From assembly GCA_911728455.2 (NCBI GenBank), contig OU452228.1, positions 17,056,698-17,120,697 of the forward strand: a stretch of DNA of 64,000 nt. The letters run 5' to 3'. Source of the DNA: Marthasterias glacialis (lineage: Eukaryota > Echinodermata > Asteroidea > Forcipulatida > Asteriidae). Of this stretch, positions 45,501 through 54,503 are shown in pieces; positions within the stretch are counted from its first letter, which is position 1, and every line of letters starts with the position of its first letter. The notes under the pieces are model-generated. The model was given only the letters and a program-made list of their open reading frames with translations. It had not been told where the DNA came from and ran no database searches. The translations under genes were made by a program, and so were the position numbers.

Positions 45501-48500
45501 AGTAAATTAACCGTAGAGTCACAGGCGTTCAAAACAAGAATGGCAATGCAACTGTAAACATCATGCACGTACACGAGGGACGTCAAGTGTGCACGAGGAA
45601 ACAAAATAATTATTTCGAGGGAATGAAATAATTATTTTGAGGGAACGAAATAATTATTTCGAGGGAACGAAATATTATTTCGAGGGAACGAAATATTATT
45701 TTGAGGGAACGAAATATAAATTCGAGGGGACTAAATATTATTTTGAGAGAACGAAAAAAAGAAGAAAAAAAACTAATTCCCCTTACAGGCTCCGTAGAAA
45801 GCACCGAGTATACAGTGCATATCACACATCGATGTAAGGGTAAACCCCCCCAAAAAGCATGCTCCATCCACCATCAGAGCCTAATTTCACAGAGCTTGTT
45901 AAAATTGATGCTTACCAGAATAGAGTTACCTACCAACATACCATCATAAGTACCATTTGTGACTAGTTTCCTACAATTTGTGCTTAGCAGAAAATGTTTA
46001 CACAATATTTTCTGAAATTGGGCCCCGAGTGGTGCTCGCTGAGGTGTGTTGGTTGTCTGTGGGTTGTGTTCAGTATGTCACTCGGTGAGCGGGATTTCAT
46101 GGTGGATAACTGGCCCTTCTCAAACATTTTCTGCATGATACTGCTGATGTTGAAACCTAACCCTAACCCTAACCCTAGCCCTAAATCTGAACAGCATTTA
46201 GTAATGTGGGTTTCATCCTCTTGGCCTACCTTTCCAATAGCTTTCTGATCTTGTCAAATCCACTCTCCACGTGTACGGTGTGGAGGCAGGGGTTGAGGTA
46301 CTCTAGAAAAAGATTAAAACAAGGCAGATAAAAACACAAAGTTTAAACAGCAAATGTATATTTTCAAAAACTTTGGTTTTCCCATATGTACTGAAAAAAA
46401 CATGTTTTGTGTGTGGTAACTTTTGTAGGTTGGCTATGAACCAGGGTTTTATGCATTATTAAAAAGTTGAAGATTGTCTGCTTTTCCAACAGAGACTGAG
46501 CCAGGCCTATTTCAGTGAGGGTCACAGGGTGCGGGTGTGGGTTTTTATAATAATAATAATGATTTGGGAGGCTAATCATCCTTACTCGCAGCTGAGAAGC
46601 TGAATTGCAAAGGATGCTACTGCAATGTGTTTGAGCTGCAGGCATGCAAGTGCACCTTTGGCAATCAGCCACATCAACCCATATAATGACCATGGAGCAC
46701 AGCCAGAGATCAAAAGTGATTGATTTTTTCCAGAGGGAGGAAAACATTTTACTTTGTTTCAGTTGCATTTTGTTTCAGAACAGTCTAGAACTTCCTCCTT
46801 TGATCCATTTTAAGTTGCTTGAATACATTTAGCGATACTAGTACTTATTCTTACAAACTCAAATGGGACCGGTCTACTCTTGCATTCGAGTCTCACTATG
46901 GAAACATTGCTTCAAATAGAAGCAAAGTAACACAGCAGCACCATTTTGAAGGTGTGCATAGACCCCTTAGAGAAAGCAGCAAACTCCTTACCTGTTGAGG
47001 TATGCTTTCTTCTTTTGTGTCATCTTGCTCCTCGTCTTCTTCTACTATTGCTTCACTGGATGAACAGCTGGGTACCTGATCAGATGGAGGTTTATATCCA
47101 TCGGTGCATCTGGGTTTTATAACAAAGAAAGTGAACAGTCCAAGAAGGAATGGGTTGCAACAGGTGTTTGGAAGCAAACAGTCCTTCTCATGCTTTGGTC
47201 TTTGAATTATTTTATCATAAAAACTCATTTTTTTGCCTTGAAAGAGACTCTGCTAATGTTGAAACATCAGGCCATTAGGGATCTTGCCAAAATTAGTCCA
47301 GGACAACCAGTGGGTACTAACTGTCCCAAACGAGTTCTACCACCCACTGTCGATTGAACTTAATGCAATTTCATTAATGGAGCCTCTAAACATAGAGGAA
47401 TTAAGGACTCTCTGGGTCTTTACTCTATAATTTGAGAAACCTTGGGAGAAGTTCAGAGCACCTTGCTTCATCCAGAGAACATTTTTTTACACACCCCATA
47501 GATCACTATCTTCCGCAGGGCTGATTTGCGGTTTCAAGGTCACACCAATAATGACCTTCAATCATTCCAGCGTGCTCTAAAACTGCAAGTTTGTTTATAC
47601 TACAATTAATCAGCCAGTCATACTGCAGAGTGCTCAGCAGGGTGCATCAACAAATGTGTCTATGTTCCGGAAAACTGTGCTCCATTCAGCGAGTAAAACG
47701 TCTATCATAGAAAAAGAATGCCAGTCTAGACACTTTCTGGAAACATTACCATTTCACCAAATGAGATCTACTAACACTATAAATTCTGTTGATTGAAAAT
47801 TATTGGGCCAACCACAACTTTTTGTTCAACATACCTTTTTAGTTGTCCAACCATGGAGACTCTGGCTGACTCAATGTTCTTGATCTGCCCGCTCTTTACC
47901 CTGAAATTATTTTTTTAAATTCAGTCTTTATCTTGAGACACTCTACCCCAATGGGAGACTTTGGGACACTAGGTCCACCTCTACTTCTCTACTTGTATAA
48001 ACTTTATGATCAGTGAGCTTTCAGATTAAAACTAATCCATTTTTTTTCTTCACAGCAATAATAATCAAGTACAATCATGTGGATGTCTTGCGCAAATAAG
48101 AAAACAAGTGGAAAGAAGACTATATTTGTTTATATGAAATAAAATCTTTTTAAGTTTTGTTTTTACAAAATTCTTGAGAATAAAAATACTCATTGCAAAT
48201 TTTTATAAAAACAATTTCAATTTGTCAAATGATTTGTTAAAATTAACATTTAAACAAAATTTTTAATTTTGGACGAGAATGCTTATTCTTTGACCTCAAT
48301 GATGCAGGACGAACTGCAAAAATCATGCACGAATTTGTGAAATCATTACACAGGTTTAATGATGACATGAACGTCAGTTGGGCAAAATTCTTATCTGCTT
48401 ACAAGTAACCAGAAACTGAGGTAAAGTCTTATTCTTGGGTTTTCTTTGTTGGTCTGTTGAAGTTTTTTTACTTTCATATATTTCATCGCTCAATTTTACG

Positions 48501-50204
48501 TTCCCAACGATATAATTTTTAAAGTATTTGAAGAAACAGAATCTCGCACATGTAAAACCAAATATGGTTGGGTCCAACTTGGTCCCAGATATTGAAATAC
48601 GTGTGAGACTTGCACAGTCTATTCTTGTCTACTTACGCCCATTCGATGGCATACTCCAGTGATTTGAACTGCTTTGGTCTGCCCCTTAGGAAGCTCTGCA
48701 TACTTTGGAGTGCTTCTAGTGCAGTACCTGAAGTCAACAATCGGCCAATGGTAATAAATGTGTCAACTATATCATAATGCCCTCAAATCAGTATCAGTAC
48801 TGTTTGTTCATCCATTTATTAAATACCTGTTTTGTCAAAGTTTCCTTTTTTTCTCTCTCACTGTGTACTTAATTTTCCATTTATTTTGTTTTCCCGTGGC
48901 ATTTTCCTTTATTTCTTTATATGTCAGTTTTTCCATAGCCCTTTCTGAATATTTTTGTGTTTTTGGAGTGTTGTAATTGTGTATCTGTGTAATTTTGTAA
49001 TTCTATTGGTATAAACTTGTTATGTATCTAATGTTTTTAATGTTTGTACAAATCATGCAATTCAGTTAGGTGGCTGTGAGATTGATCTTATTTTAAAAAA
49101 ACATTTCAATTTCAATATCAATTTCAACAGCATAGAATCCAAAAAAGTCATTAACAAAACTCCACTGATGTTGGTCAACAGGTGTCAAATGTCAATTGCA
49201 TTTAGCAAATACTCTCTTTCTTACATTTCTTGTTTAATATTTTCATCTGTTTCTGTTGAGTAAACTTTTCTGTATGCAATTCTACAGCTACACAGTTATA
49301 ATATGTACCTAAGATTTGGTTTTCTCAAAGATATTTGTGACTTGATTTGTTGAATTTCTCATAAACCCTCCTCCTGTCTGACCATTCAATGTCATCCACT
49401 ACGGTTCTTACTTCTGAATGATTGATAAACTATGCCAGCATGTAAAATGATATCATGTGGTGAACGCAGTACATAATGAACACAGTTAGTTCTGTGCACA
49501 GTTGTGCCACCATACACAACCTGAGCAGTTGAATGGTTTTAAACGGTTGGTCAACTCACTGGAAAATGTTACCGAAAGCTTATCATGACAAATTTAAACA
49601 CATCGAGCCAAGAAAATCTACAGATTTGTAATATCTTTGGTCAATGTAAAGCGTGTCATGGCCGAGCGGTCTAAGTGCACCAGACTCAAGTTCTGGTGGT
49701 CAAGTTATCGGGATGTGGGTTCGAATCCCGGTCATGACACTTGTGTCCATGAGCAAGATGCTTTACTATAATTGCTTCTCTTCACCAGGGGTATAGATGG
49801 CTACCTGCGAGGGTAGAGGTTGATATTGTGTTTGGAAAAGCCTTCAGAGCGCCACGGCAGCTTGGGGCTGTATACTCCCCCAGGGAGCTGAGAAAGATTA
49901 CAAGAATGTTATTGGCCCACTGACCAGGGCATGAATGTAAAGCGCATTAAGACGTTATTGTGAAATGCGCTATACAAGAACTAATTATTATTATTATTCA
50001 CTATTATAGTTATTTATAAGAACTAGAGAGAGCAGTCGTTATGTCCCACATGGAACTCTGCTGACCCGCCATGGGTGAAAATTGCTATGGGTCAATTGCA
50101 TACGAATGTCCACTTAGTAAATGTTTGCTGTGCAGACTGATGAATGACCAGCTACATTGTCTAAATAGGCAAAAATGCTTCTTAGGCCATGTTATTATCA
50201 TCAA

Positions 50205-50238
<34 letters not shown>

Positions 50239-53200
50239 TTTTCAGCCATTAAAAACACATACAAATACAGCAACACTACCAGATGGGCTAGGGGCAGCAA
50301 AAGTTAGTTAATCACTGTGATCCGTAGACCTGCTGCCCCACATCTGGTAGAAAGCATTAAAAATATAGAAGTTATATTAAAATAAAATCTAAACCATGTC
50401 ACATGGTTTTGTAATCCCTCTAGTTCTTATATATAACTCTAAGGTACAACGACAGAAGTGACCCTTATCTGAGCAGTCAAGATTGAATGCTTACCCTCCA
50501 CTACATCAATGATCACAAGGCCAGCCAGTGATGGTATGAGGAACTGGACAGCTGCGTGTATCGCAATAGCCCCGCCCATGCTGTGACCGACGACTACAAT
50601 TGGTGGAACTTGCTCCTCACCAAACAGTGCTGTAACAACATTACCTACATCACTTTGATAAGGGACAAAACAAACAAACAAAACATGATTAAAAATCAAT
50701 TGATTGTAGATGTTGACTCTCCTACTGTCTGACCATTCTTTATCATCCACTGTGGTTTTGAATTATGGGTAAACTATGCCAGCCGGCAACATGATACCAG
50801 TTGGCGAATGCATCTTTACAGCACACAGTCAACCCTCCTACTGTCTGACCATTGATTGTCATCCACTGTGGGTTTGAATGATGGGTAAACTATGCCAGCC
50901 TGCAATATGACATCATGTGGTGAACGCATCTACATAGTACACAGTTCTGTCCAGTTTTGTGCACAGTTGTGCCACCATACATAACCTGTGCAGTTGAATG
51001 GTTTCAAACGGTTGGTCAACATGCTGGAAAATGTTACCAAGAGTGGGAGGGTTTAAGCCCAATGTTAGGAGGTATGCTTTCACACATTACTGCAATGATA
51101 CCGTATCAGGTTAAAAGTATGATCGTCATGACAAATGGAGAATCAAAAATAGTGCTACACAAAGGCCTGTTATCTGCAGGGAAGACTTTGTATGGCAACC
51201 TGACTCCCATTCTGAAGTTCCTCCATAACAACTGTTCAGAACAGCGGAGCTGACTATTTCCTCAGTTTATCGGACAAGCAAAGTTGAAACAAAAAGAGAG
51301 GAAATCGCTCAATAAACAAAACTCAGTACAGTGTTTTTCTGTTTTCTGCAAAAACAAAACAAAATGAATTGGTGGAAAATTTGAATGCATGCCAGATTTA
51401 TTCCTGTCATGAAATCCAAGTCTTAGTAGCCATTGTATAGGATTAGTTAAAATGGCTTGAAATACCCACTGTCCAAAGTCCAGTAACTTTCACATCAGGT
51501 CATTAATCCAACAACTGAACAGTCTAGTGTTTTCCCCCAACACATATTTTTGTAGATTATTAATAAATGTTTTTGCTTTTCAGGTCCAAACTGCCTCTAA
51601 ATGATCGGCATAATTAAAAGGAAGAGTACTAATGATGGGTCTTGTTGAACTCTTTCCCAGTCAGGCGCGGATCCAGGAATCTTACCAGGGAGGGGTCCAA
51701 AAAAGAAAACAAAAATAAAACCAAAAAAATAAAAGAAAAAGTAAACCAAAAAATAAACAATAAATAATAAAACCAAGCCTATAAAGTAACTGGAGAGTCA
51801 CAATGATTTGGGTAAAATGCAAGCAGGCAATGAGAATTAATTTTTACCCGTTCAATTATAGTATCCTTCCAGCGGGCGGTGGCACTACATGGCAAAAAAT
51901 GGATGACATGCAATGTGTGTTCTGACAATCAAATTGTAAAGATAACTATGTGAGGGAGTTGTTTAACCAATGAGACCCGACTGTGAACATTTTAAACTAA
52001 CTATGTGAGCTAAGGTCTCTTGAGATAAGAGCTGTTTGTCATGGTGCATGTTTAAAGTTCAAATAAGGAAAAAAAACCTACAAAATTCATTTAATAGCAG
52101 GGAGGGGTCTGGACCCCCTGGGCCCACCCCCCTGGATCTGCACCTGAAGTCCAGAGTAAATGTTGAGGTACAATATAAGACCAATGGTCTTGAGGAGATT
52201 TTCTTGAAATTTGAGCCTCACCTGGCTAAGGTAGGTGCCGATAGATCCTCCTCATTGGCTGTTACTGTGTCACCATGACCTCGGAAATCTAATGCTATAC
52301 ACTGACACTTGACTTGACTTGTGACAAGAGACTTTAAAAGAAAACGGGAGAAAAGAAAACTCAGGAGGACCAAAAAGAATCAACAGAAGCAAAATTACAA
52401 AAGAAAAGTACAACATTACATCAATTCCAATTGTAGTGCATTTATTAAAACTGCTTTTTAAGACAAGGAGGCAAAAAAGAGTTTGTTTCTTTTTTCGCCT
52501 TTTCAATTTTTTTACTATAATAAAAAAATACATTTACAATAAATAAATTATTGTTTCAGTTTCATAAAGATTTAAGTCACAAAATATTACTCCACAATAA
52601 AACTCACCAGTTTATTTGTTAGCAACCTATTTAAGTTAATAAAGAAAAAATTACTTGAATAACAACTATTTTTTTGTTTAGCAATTTTGTGATCCAGCAA
52701 GAGTGATCAAAATGATGAACTCACTGATAGCACAGACCAGGATAGCGCCGATAAGCCTCCTCCATGGAGGAAGAGGATCACTGGACCCTCAGTACCTCGT
52801 CTGTAAACACGGAAGATGTACACGAGGTATATTAAGGAATACAACTGCACATTTACAACAGGGTATCTGCACAAGTCAATTTCAAGACTTTTTAAGACCC
52901 TGCTAATGCTATCCTTAACATTTAAGACCAAAATAATTGAAGAAAGCAGGGAAAACAGCTATACCCGCTCACACTTTATGTTATTTTTTTACACAAAGGT
53001 GTAAGCAGATTTTCCCTTATTTTAATTTTTTTTCCATTTTCTTTTTCTTTTTTCGTCGCATAGAATAAATATACATTTGTGAAGTGCAAGTTGAACTAAA
53101 GGCCTAATCAAGCTAAATGAAAGTTGAGACTGAATTCTTCCAACCCAAGAAAATTCTAGTGAATCTCAACACTCAGGTTGTATTACAACTATTTCCAGTT

Positions 53201-54503
53201 ATACTTGAGTCCTTTTACCTCTCCCGATTCTCATACTTGTGGTAATGGTCTCTCTTTCTTGACCCTAGCAGAGTCTTCAGTTGTGCACACAAGAGCAGGA
53301 AAAATATTTATTGTTACTCCAGTATACTTGTATGTGTGTGTTGTGTTGTCATAATATAGCCCTTGGGAAAGTCTCTGCGAGGCCATTAACATTGATTTGC
53401 ATTTTGGTTGGTAAAAAGTTTGCAATCAGATTCTATTTTCTCATTAATTTTTCTACAACTTCAGCGGCAAGAAACAGCCTCTCATACGAAAAAGGATATG
53501 TTGTCTTTGTCCACCACAACATCTTGACTCAAGTCAAAGTAGTTACTCCAAGGAAGCTGTGAAAAATCCCTTTTCCTTGGATGTCCAAGAGACAAAACCC
53601 TGAAAACAAGAGCAAATAATCATTAAGTGCACTATACCTTGCTTTTGTTTTTAAAACAGTCTCACAAAATTAAATTGATTATGTAAGTCTACTATTTTAC
53701 CACTTGTTTATGGAGAAAAAGGATGTGGTGATTGGCAGGGTTTAATTAAATTTATTGTTTTTTCCCCAAGCTCTTACCAATAACGGAGTTTTACTACTGG
53801 TTTGCTTTTATTTGTTAGGTTTAAGGAAAATCTTAATGAACATTTTGCCTTCACCACCCTTCCTGTAACGGCTTCTCATGTCTAAGGACTAGACCAAGCT
53901 TTTTTCAAGACTCCTTGGTTTCATTGCTACTAGAAAAGTTATCACTAATACTTAAAGATTTACACAGGAAGAGGCTAAATTTCCACTACCCATCCCTGCT
54001 CCATGAAAATAGGTACTGTAGCTAGGTCTCAAACAGTAAGATCTGCAGTTTCAATCCTGGATGTCCACAACAAGTATCTTAGAGAAATTCTCTTTCCAGT
54101 GTGGTTGGCCAAGGTGAGAGACAGAGTGACTTGGCCAGTCTACCAAATGCACCTTCTTATGGAAAATTATTTGGTCTGCCCAGTGGACTAACCAGTGGGG
54201 TACCCCACTTTGACCCTGGAATCTATGGGTAGGAAAACTCTGGGTAACCAAACTTCTCTGGGCTACCAATCTGAACACTGGAAAGCTTTTTAGCTACCCA
54301 TCTGGCCATCTTGACCCTGGAAAGGTTTCGGGCTACCAAAATTGACACTGGAAAAGTTTTGGGCTACCCACTTTGACCCTGGAAAGCTTTTATGTTTTTT
54401 AGACTACCCACCTTGACCCTGATGGTACCCCCTTGGGTGCCGTAGGAGGTAGCATGCCAGAGAGTCCCTTCATCTGGACATTCCTCCGTAAATCAGACAT
54501 CAT
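36563..54503 (-). CDS. PPME1: Protein phosphatase methylesterase 1 (complete, 13 exons)
   Basis: Serine esterase that removes the C-terminal methyl ester from the PP2A catalytic subunit. Exons in transcript order: 54503-54412, 53599-53500, 52817-52725, 52331-52222, 50652-50495, 48727-48637, 47900-47835, 47109-46992, 46302-46230, 40675-40610, 38915-38806, 37246-37179, 36581-36563 (TGA). All phases fit and the total is 387 residues (human 386). Family motifs in order: RKRDFSQLPWSNYFD, LFLHGGGLSALSW, the nucleophile elbow GHSMGG with Ser156, Asp181 in IIDVVEG, RGRPKQFKSLEYAIEW, SARVSMVGQL, a Glu/Asp-rich disordered loop (exon 8), PYTWRVDL, and GQMQGKF with His350 in CGHCVHED. It ends PSC. Twelve introns were placed. 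Eleven are GT-AG; intron 2 (52818-53499) looks like U12-type AT-AC. Intron 9 (5.5 kb) holds the HECT and BED elements. Two start ATGs (54503, 54500) lie side by side. Confidence 0.96.
37981..38300 (-). mobile_element. tRNA-derived SINE (minus strand), variant body
   Basis: The minus-strand head begins at about 38299 (gtttcgtggccgagtggtta) with a B-box-like tgggtttgagtccc. The segment gacacttgtgtccttgagca is shared with the SINEs at 5054 and 49653, but the 3' body differs. It lies in PPME1 intron 11. Confidence 0.65.
38325..38790 (+). repeat. Dispersed element of about 470 bp, copy 2, next to a PPME1 splice donor
   Basis: It matches 21245-21735 in both blocks. Its edge is only about 15 bp from the donor of PPME1 exon 11 (exon edge 38806). 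Confidence 0.6.
40375..40590 (-). repeat. Dispersed repeat (gtggatgatattgaatggtc family), minus strand
   Basis: It carries ctcctactgtctgaccattc and actatgccagcctgcaatat, as at 50820-50910 and 49370-49450. It ends about 20 bp from PPME1 exon 10. Confidence 0.6.
40980..41051 (+). repeat. Minisatellite (gttccctcgaaataatattt), array A
   Basis: Three to four units of about 21 bp. The same unit occurs inverted at 45605-45760. Outside each array lies the same flank in inverted orientation (gagcctgtaagggg at about 40946, ccccttacaggctc at about 45779). Confidence 0.85.
41055..42676 (+). pseudogene. Degraded HECT-domain ORF (transposon-associated, G2E3-like)
   Basis: Successive frames at 41055, 41468, 41631, 42307 and 42455 each carry part of one protein, so at least three frameshifts break it. 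The piece at about 41700-42344 has a HECT N-lobe pattern: IKVQFVDERGADARGLSREA, then LSYAFSVGLINGVPTVIP. The piece ending at 42676 has a C-lobe-like FLRYTTSAEM then VSFNQQRGLG and stops before the expected catalytic Cys region. Upstream is a Ser/Asp-rich linker. HECT ORFs of this kind are often dispersed in marine animal genomes with mobile DNA (general knowledge). It lies antisense in PPME1 intron 9 and is not a functional ligase as it stands. Confidence 0.7.
42960..43240 (+). mobile_element. LINE 3' end with ORF2 C-terminal tail
   Basis: The frame at 43061-43149 reads NSLPHNIRSINSLNTFKGKL then KTHLFSPRSN and a stop, the classic end of LINE ORF2. Upstream frames (GDRAFSVAG-like) are frameshifted. 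It is 5'-truncated and adjoins the HECT pseudogene. Confidence 0.7.
43678..45526 (+). mobile_element. DNA transposon relic carrying a BED zinc finger
   Basis: The left end (gcctgtgacggttaaacg) mirrors the right end (...gtcacaggc). Both ends have sub-terminal gtttaaacg repeats. The flanks repeat gttca (43673-43677, 45527-45531). An open frame at 44242-44481 encodes a BED-type finger (VKCKIC, then MMNHLKMKHP), as at the N-terminus of hAT transposases. The transposase core is not recognised in the remaining 1 kb, so the copy is internally deleted. Confidence 0.7.
44242..44481 (+). CDS. BED-type zinc-finger fragment of a transposase
   Basis: This is about 79 residues. It opens with a basic stretch (RRRRRFKLPRKS), then SQVWSSFDKI, a CxxC pair in VKCKICSATL and the HxxxxH pair in NHLKMKH. 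This is the BED layout (DNA-binding, found in hAT transposases and ZBED proteins). There is no ATG at the start. An AG at 44239-44240 could make it a downstream exon. It is probably inactive as a whole gene. Confidence 0.6.
   Translation: MSSTNRRRRRFKLPRKSISQVWSSFDKIQDDTVKCKICSATLSFSGGSTGSMMNHLKMKHPSTAGGETAVPLLFVKLLL
45605..45760 (-). repeat. Minisatellite (gttccctcgaaataatattt), array B, inverted relative to array A
   Basis: About seven units of gagggaacgaaataatattt. Four to five kilobases separate it from array A, with the HECT, LINE and BED elements in between. Confidence 0.85.
46156..46185 (-). repeat. Short interstitial telomere-like repeat (TTAGGG)n
   Basis: About four and a half units of cctaac with one variant (cctagc). 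TTAGGG is the usual metazoan, including deuterostome, telomere unit. The run is 46 bp downstream of the donor of PPME1 exon 9 in transcript orientation. Confidence 0.85.
49653..50001 (+). mobile_element. tRNA-Leu(CAA)-derived SINE
   Basis: The head at 49653-49740 is tRNA-Leu-like: a perfect 7-bp acceptor stem (gtgtcat / atgacac), A box tggccgagcgg, anticodon arm ccaga-ctcaagt-tctgg with CAA, and B box ggttcgaatcc. A 240-bp body follows, ending gcgctatacaagaactaatt and (ATT)n. The body, the intronless head and the sister copies at 5054, 6295 and 37981 argue for a SINE, not a working tRNA gene. Confidence 0.85.
50203..50238 (+). repeat. (ATT)n microsatellite
   Basis: Perfect ATT repeats of about 30 bp in PPME1 intron 5. 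Open frames over it are artefacts. Confidence 0.9.
50715..51055 (-). repeat. Dispersed tandem-structured repeat, longest minus-strand copy
   Basis: It holds three successive units with ctcctactgtctgaccatt and aactatgccagcc, then the gtgcacagttgtgccaccat segment also seen at 40512 and 49497. It adjoins PPME1 exon 5. Confidence 0.65.
52818..53499 (-). other. Probable U12-type AT-AC intron of PPME1
   Basis: On the minus strand the intron begins ATATCCTTTT directly after codon AAC (exon edge 53500), the minor-spliceosome donor consensus. It ends AC at 52819-52818, with a branch motif TTCCTTAAT about 14 nt upstream of the end. Joining the flanking exons in phase 0 gives DKDN then IFRVYRRGTEG, in register with human PPME1 (...DTFRVYKSG). 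The alternative GT donor at 53487 would keep an unmatched SFF and leave no acceptor that restores FRVY. Confidence 0.85.
54196..54430 (-). repeat. Degenerate tandem repeat containing PPME1 donor-like copies
   Basis: The unit is about 40 bp, with ctacccactttgaccctgga variants recurring four to five times. On the minus strand the PPME1 exon 1 donor (gggtcaag then gtgggtag) is one member of the array. Similar gggtcaaagtggg sequences follow inside the intron. Confidence 0.75.

Noticed and set aside
49653-49740. Functional tRNA-Leu gene
   Set aside because: It is followed by a SINE body and A/T tail, has sister SINE copies here, lacks the usual intron, and its T stem is imperfect.
50085-50307. 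Poly-Ile ORFs on both strands
   Set aside because: They are translations of the (ATT)n microsatellite.
52725-52800. A GT-AG acceptor at 52801-52802 (tttacag) for PPME1 exon 3
   Set aside because: It would drop the conserved FRVY motif and needs a phase 2 donor that exon 2 does not offer. The AT-AC solution fits both.
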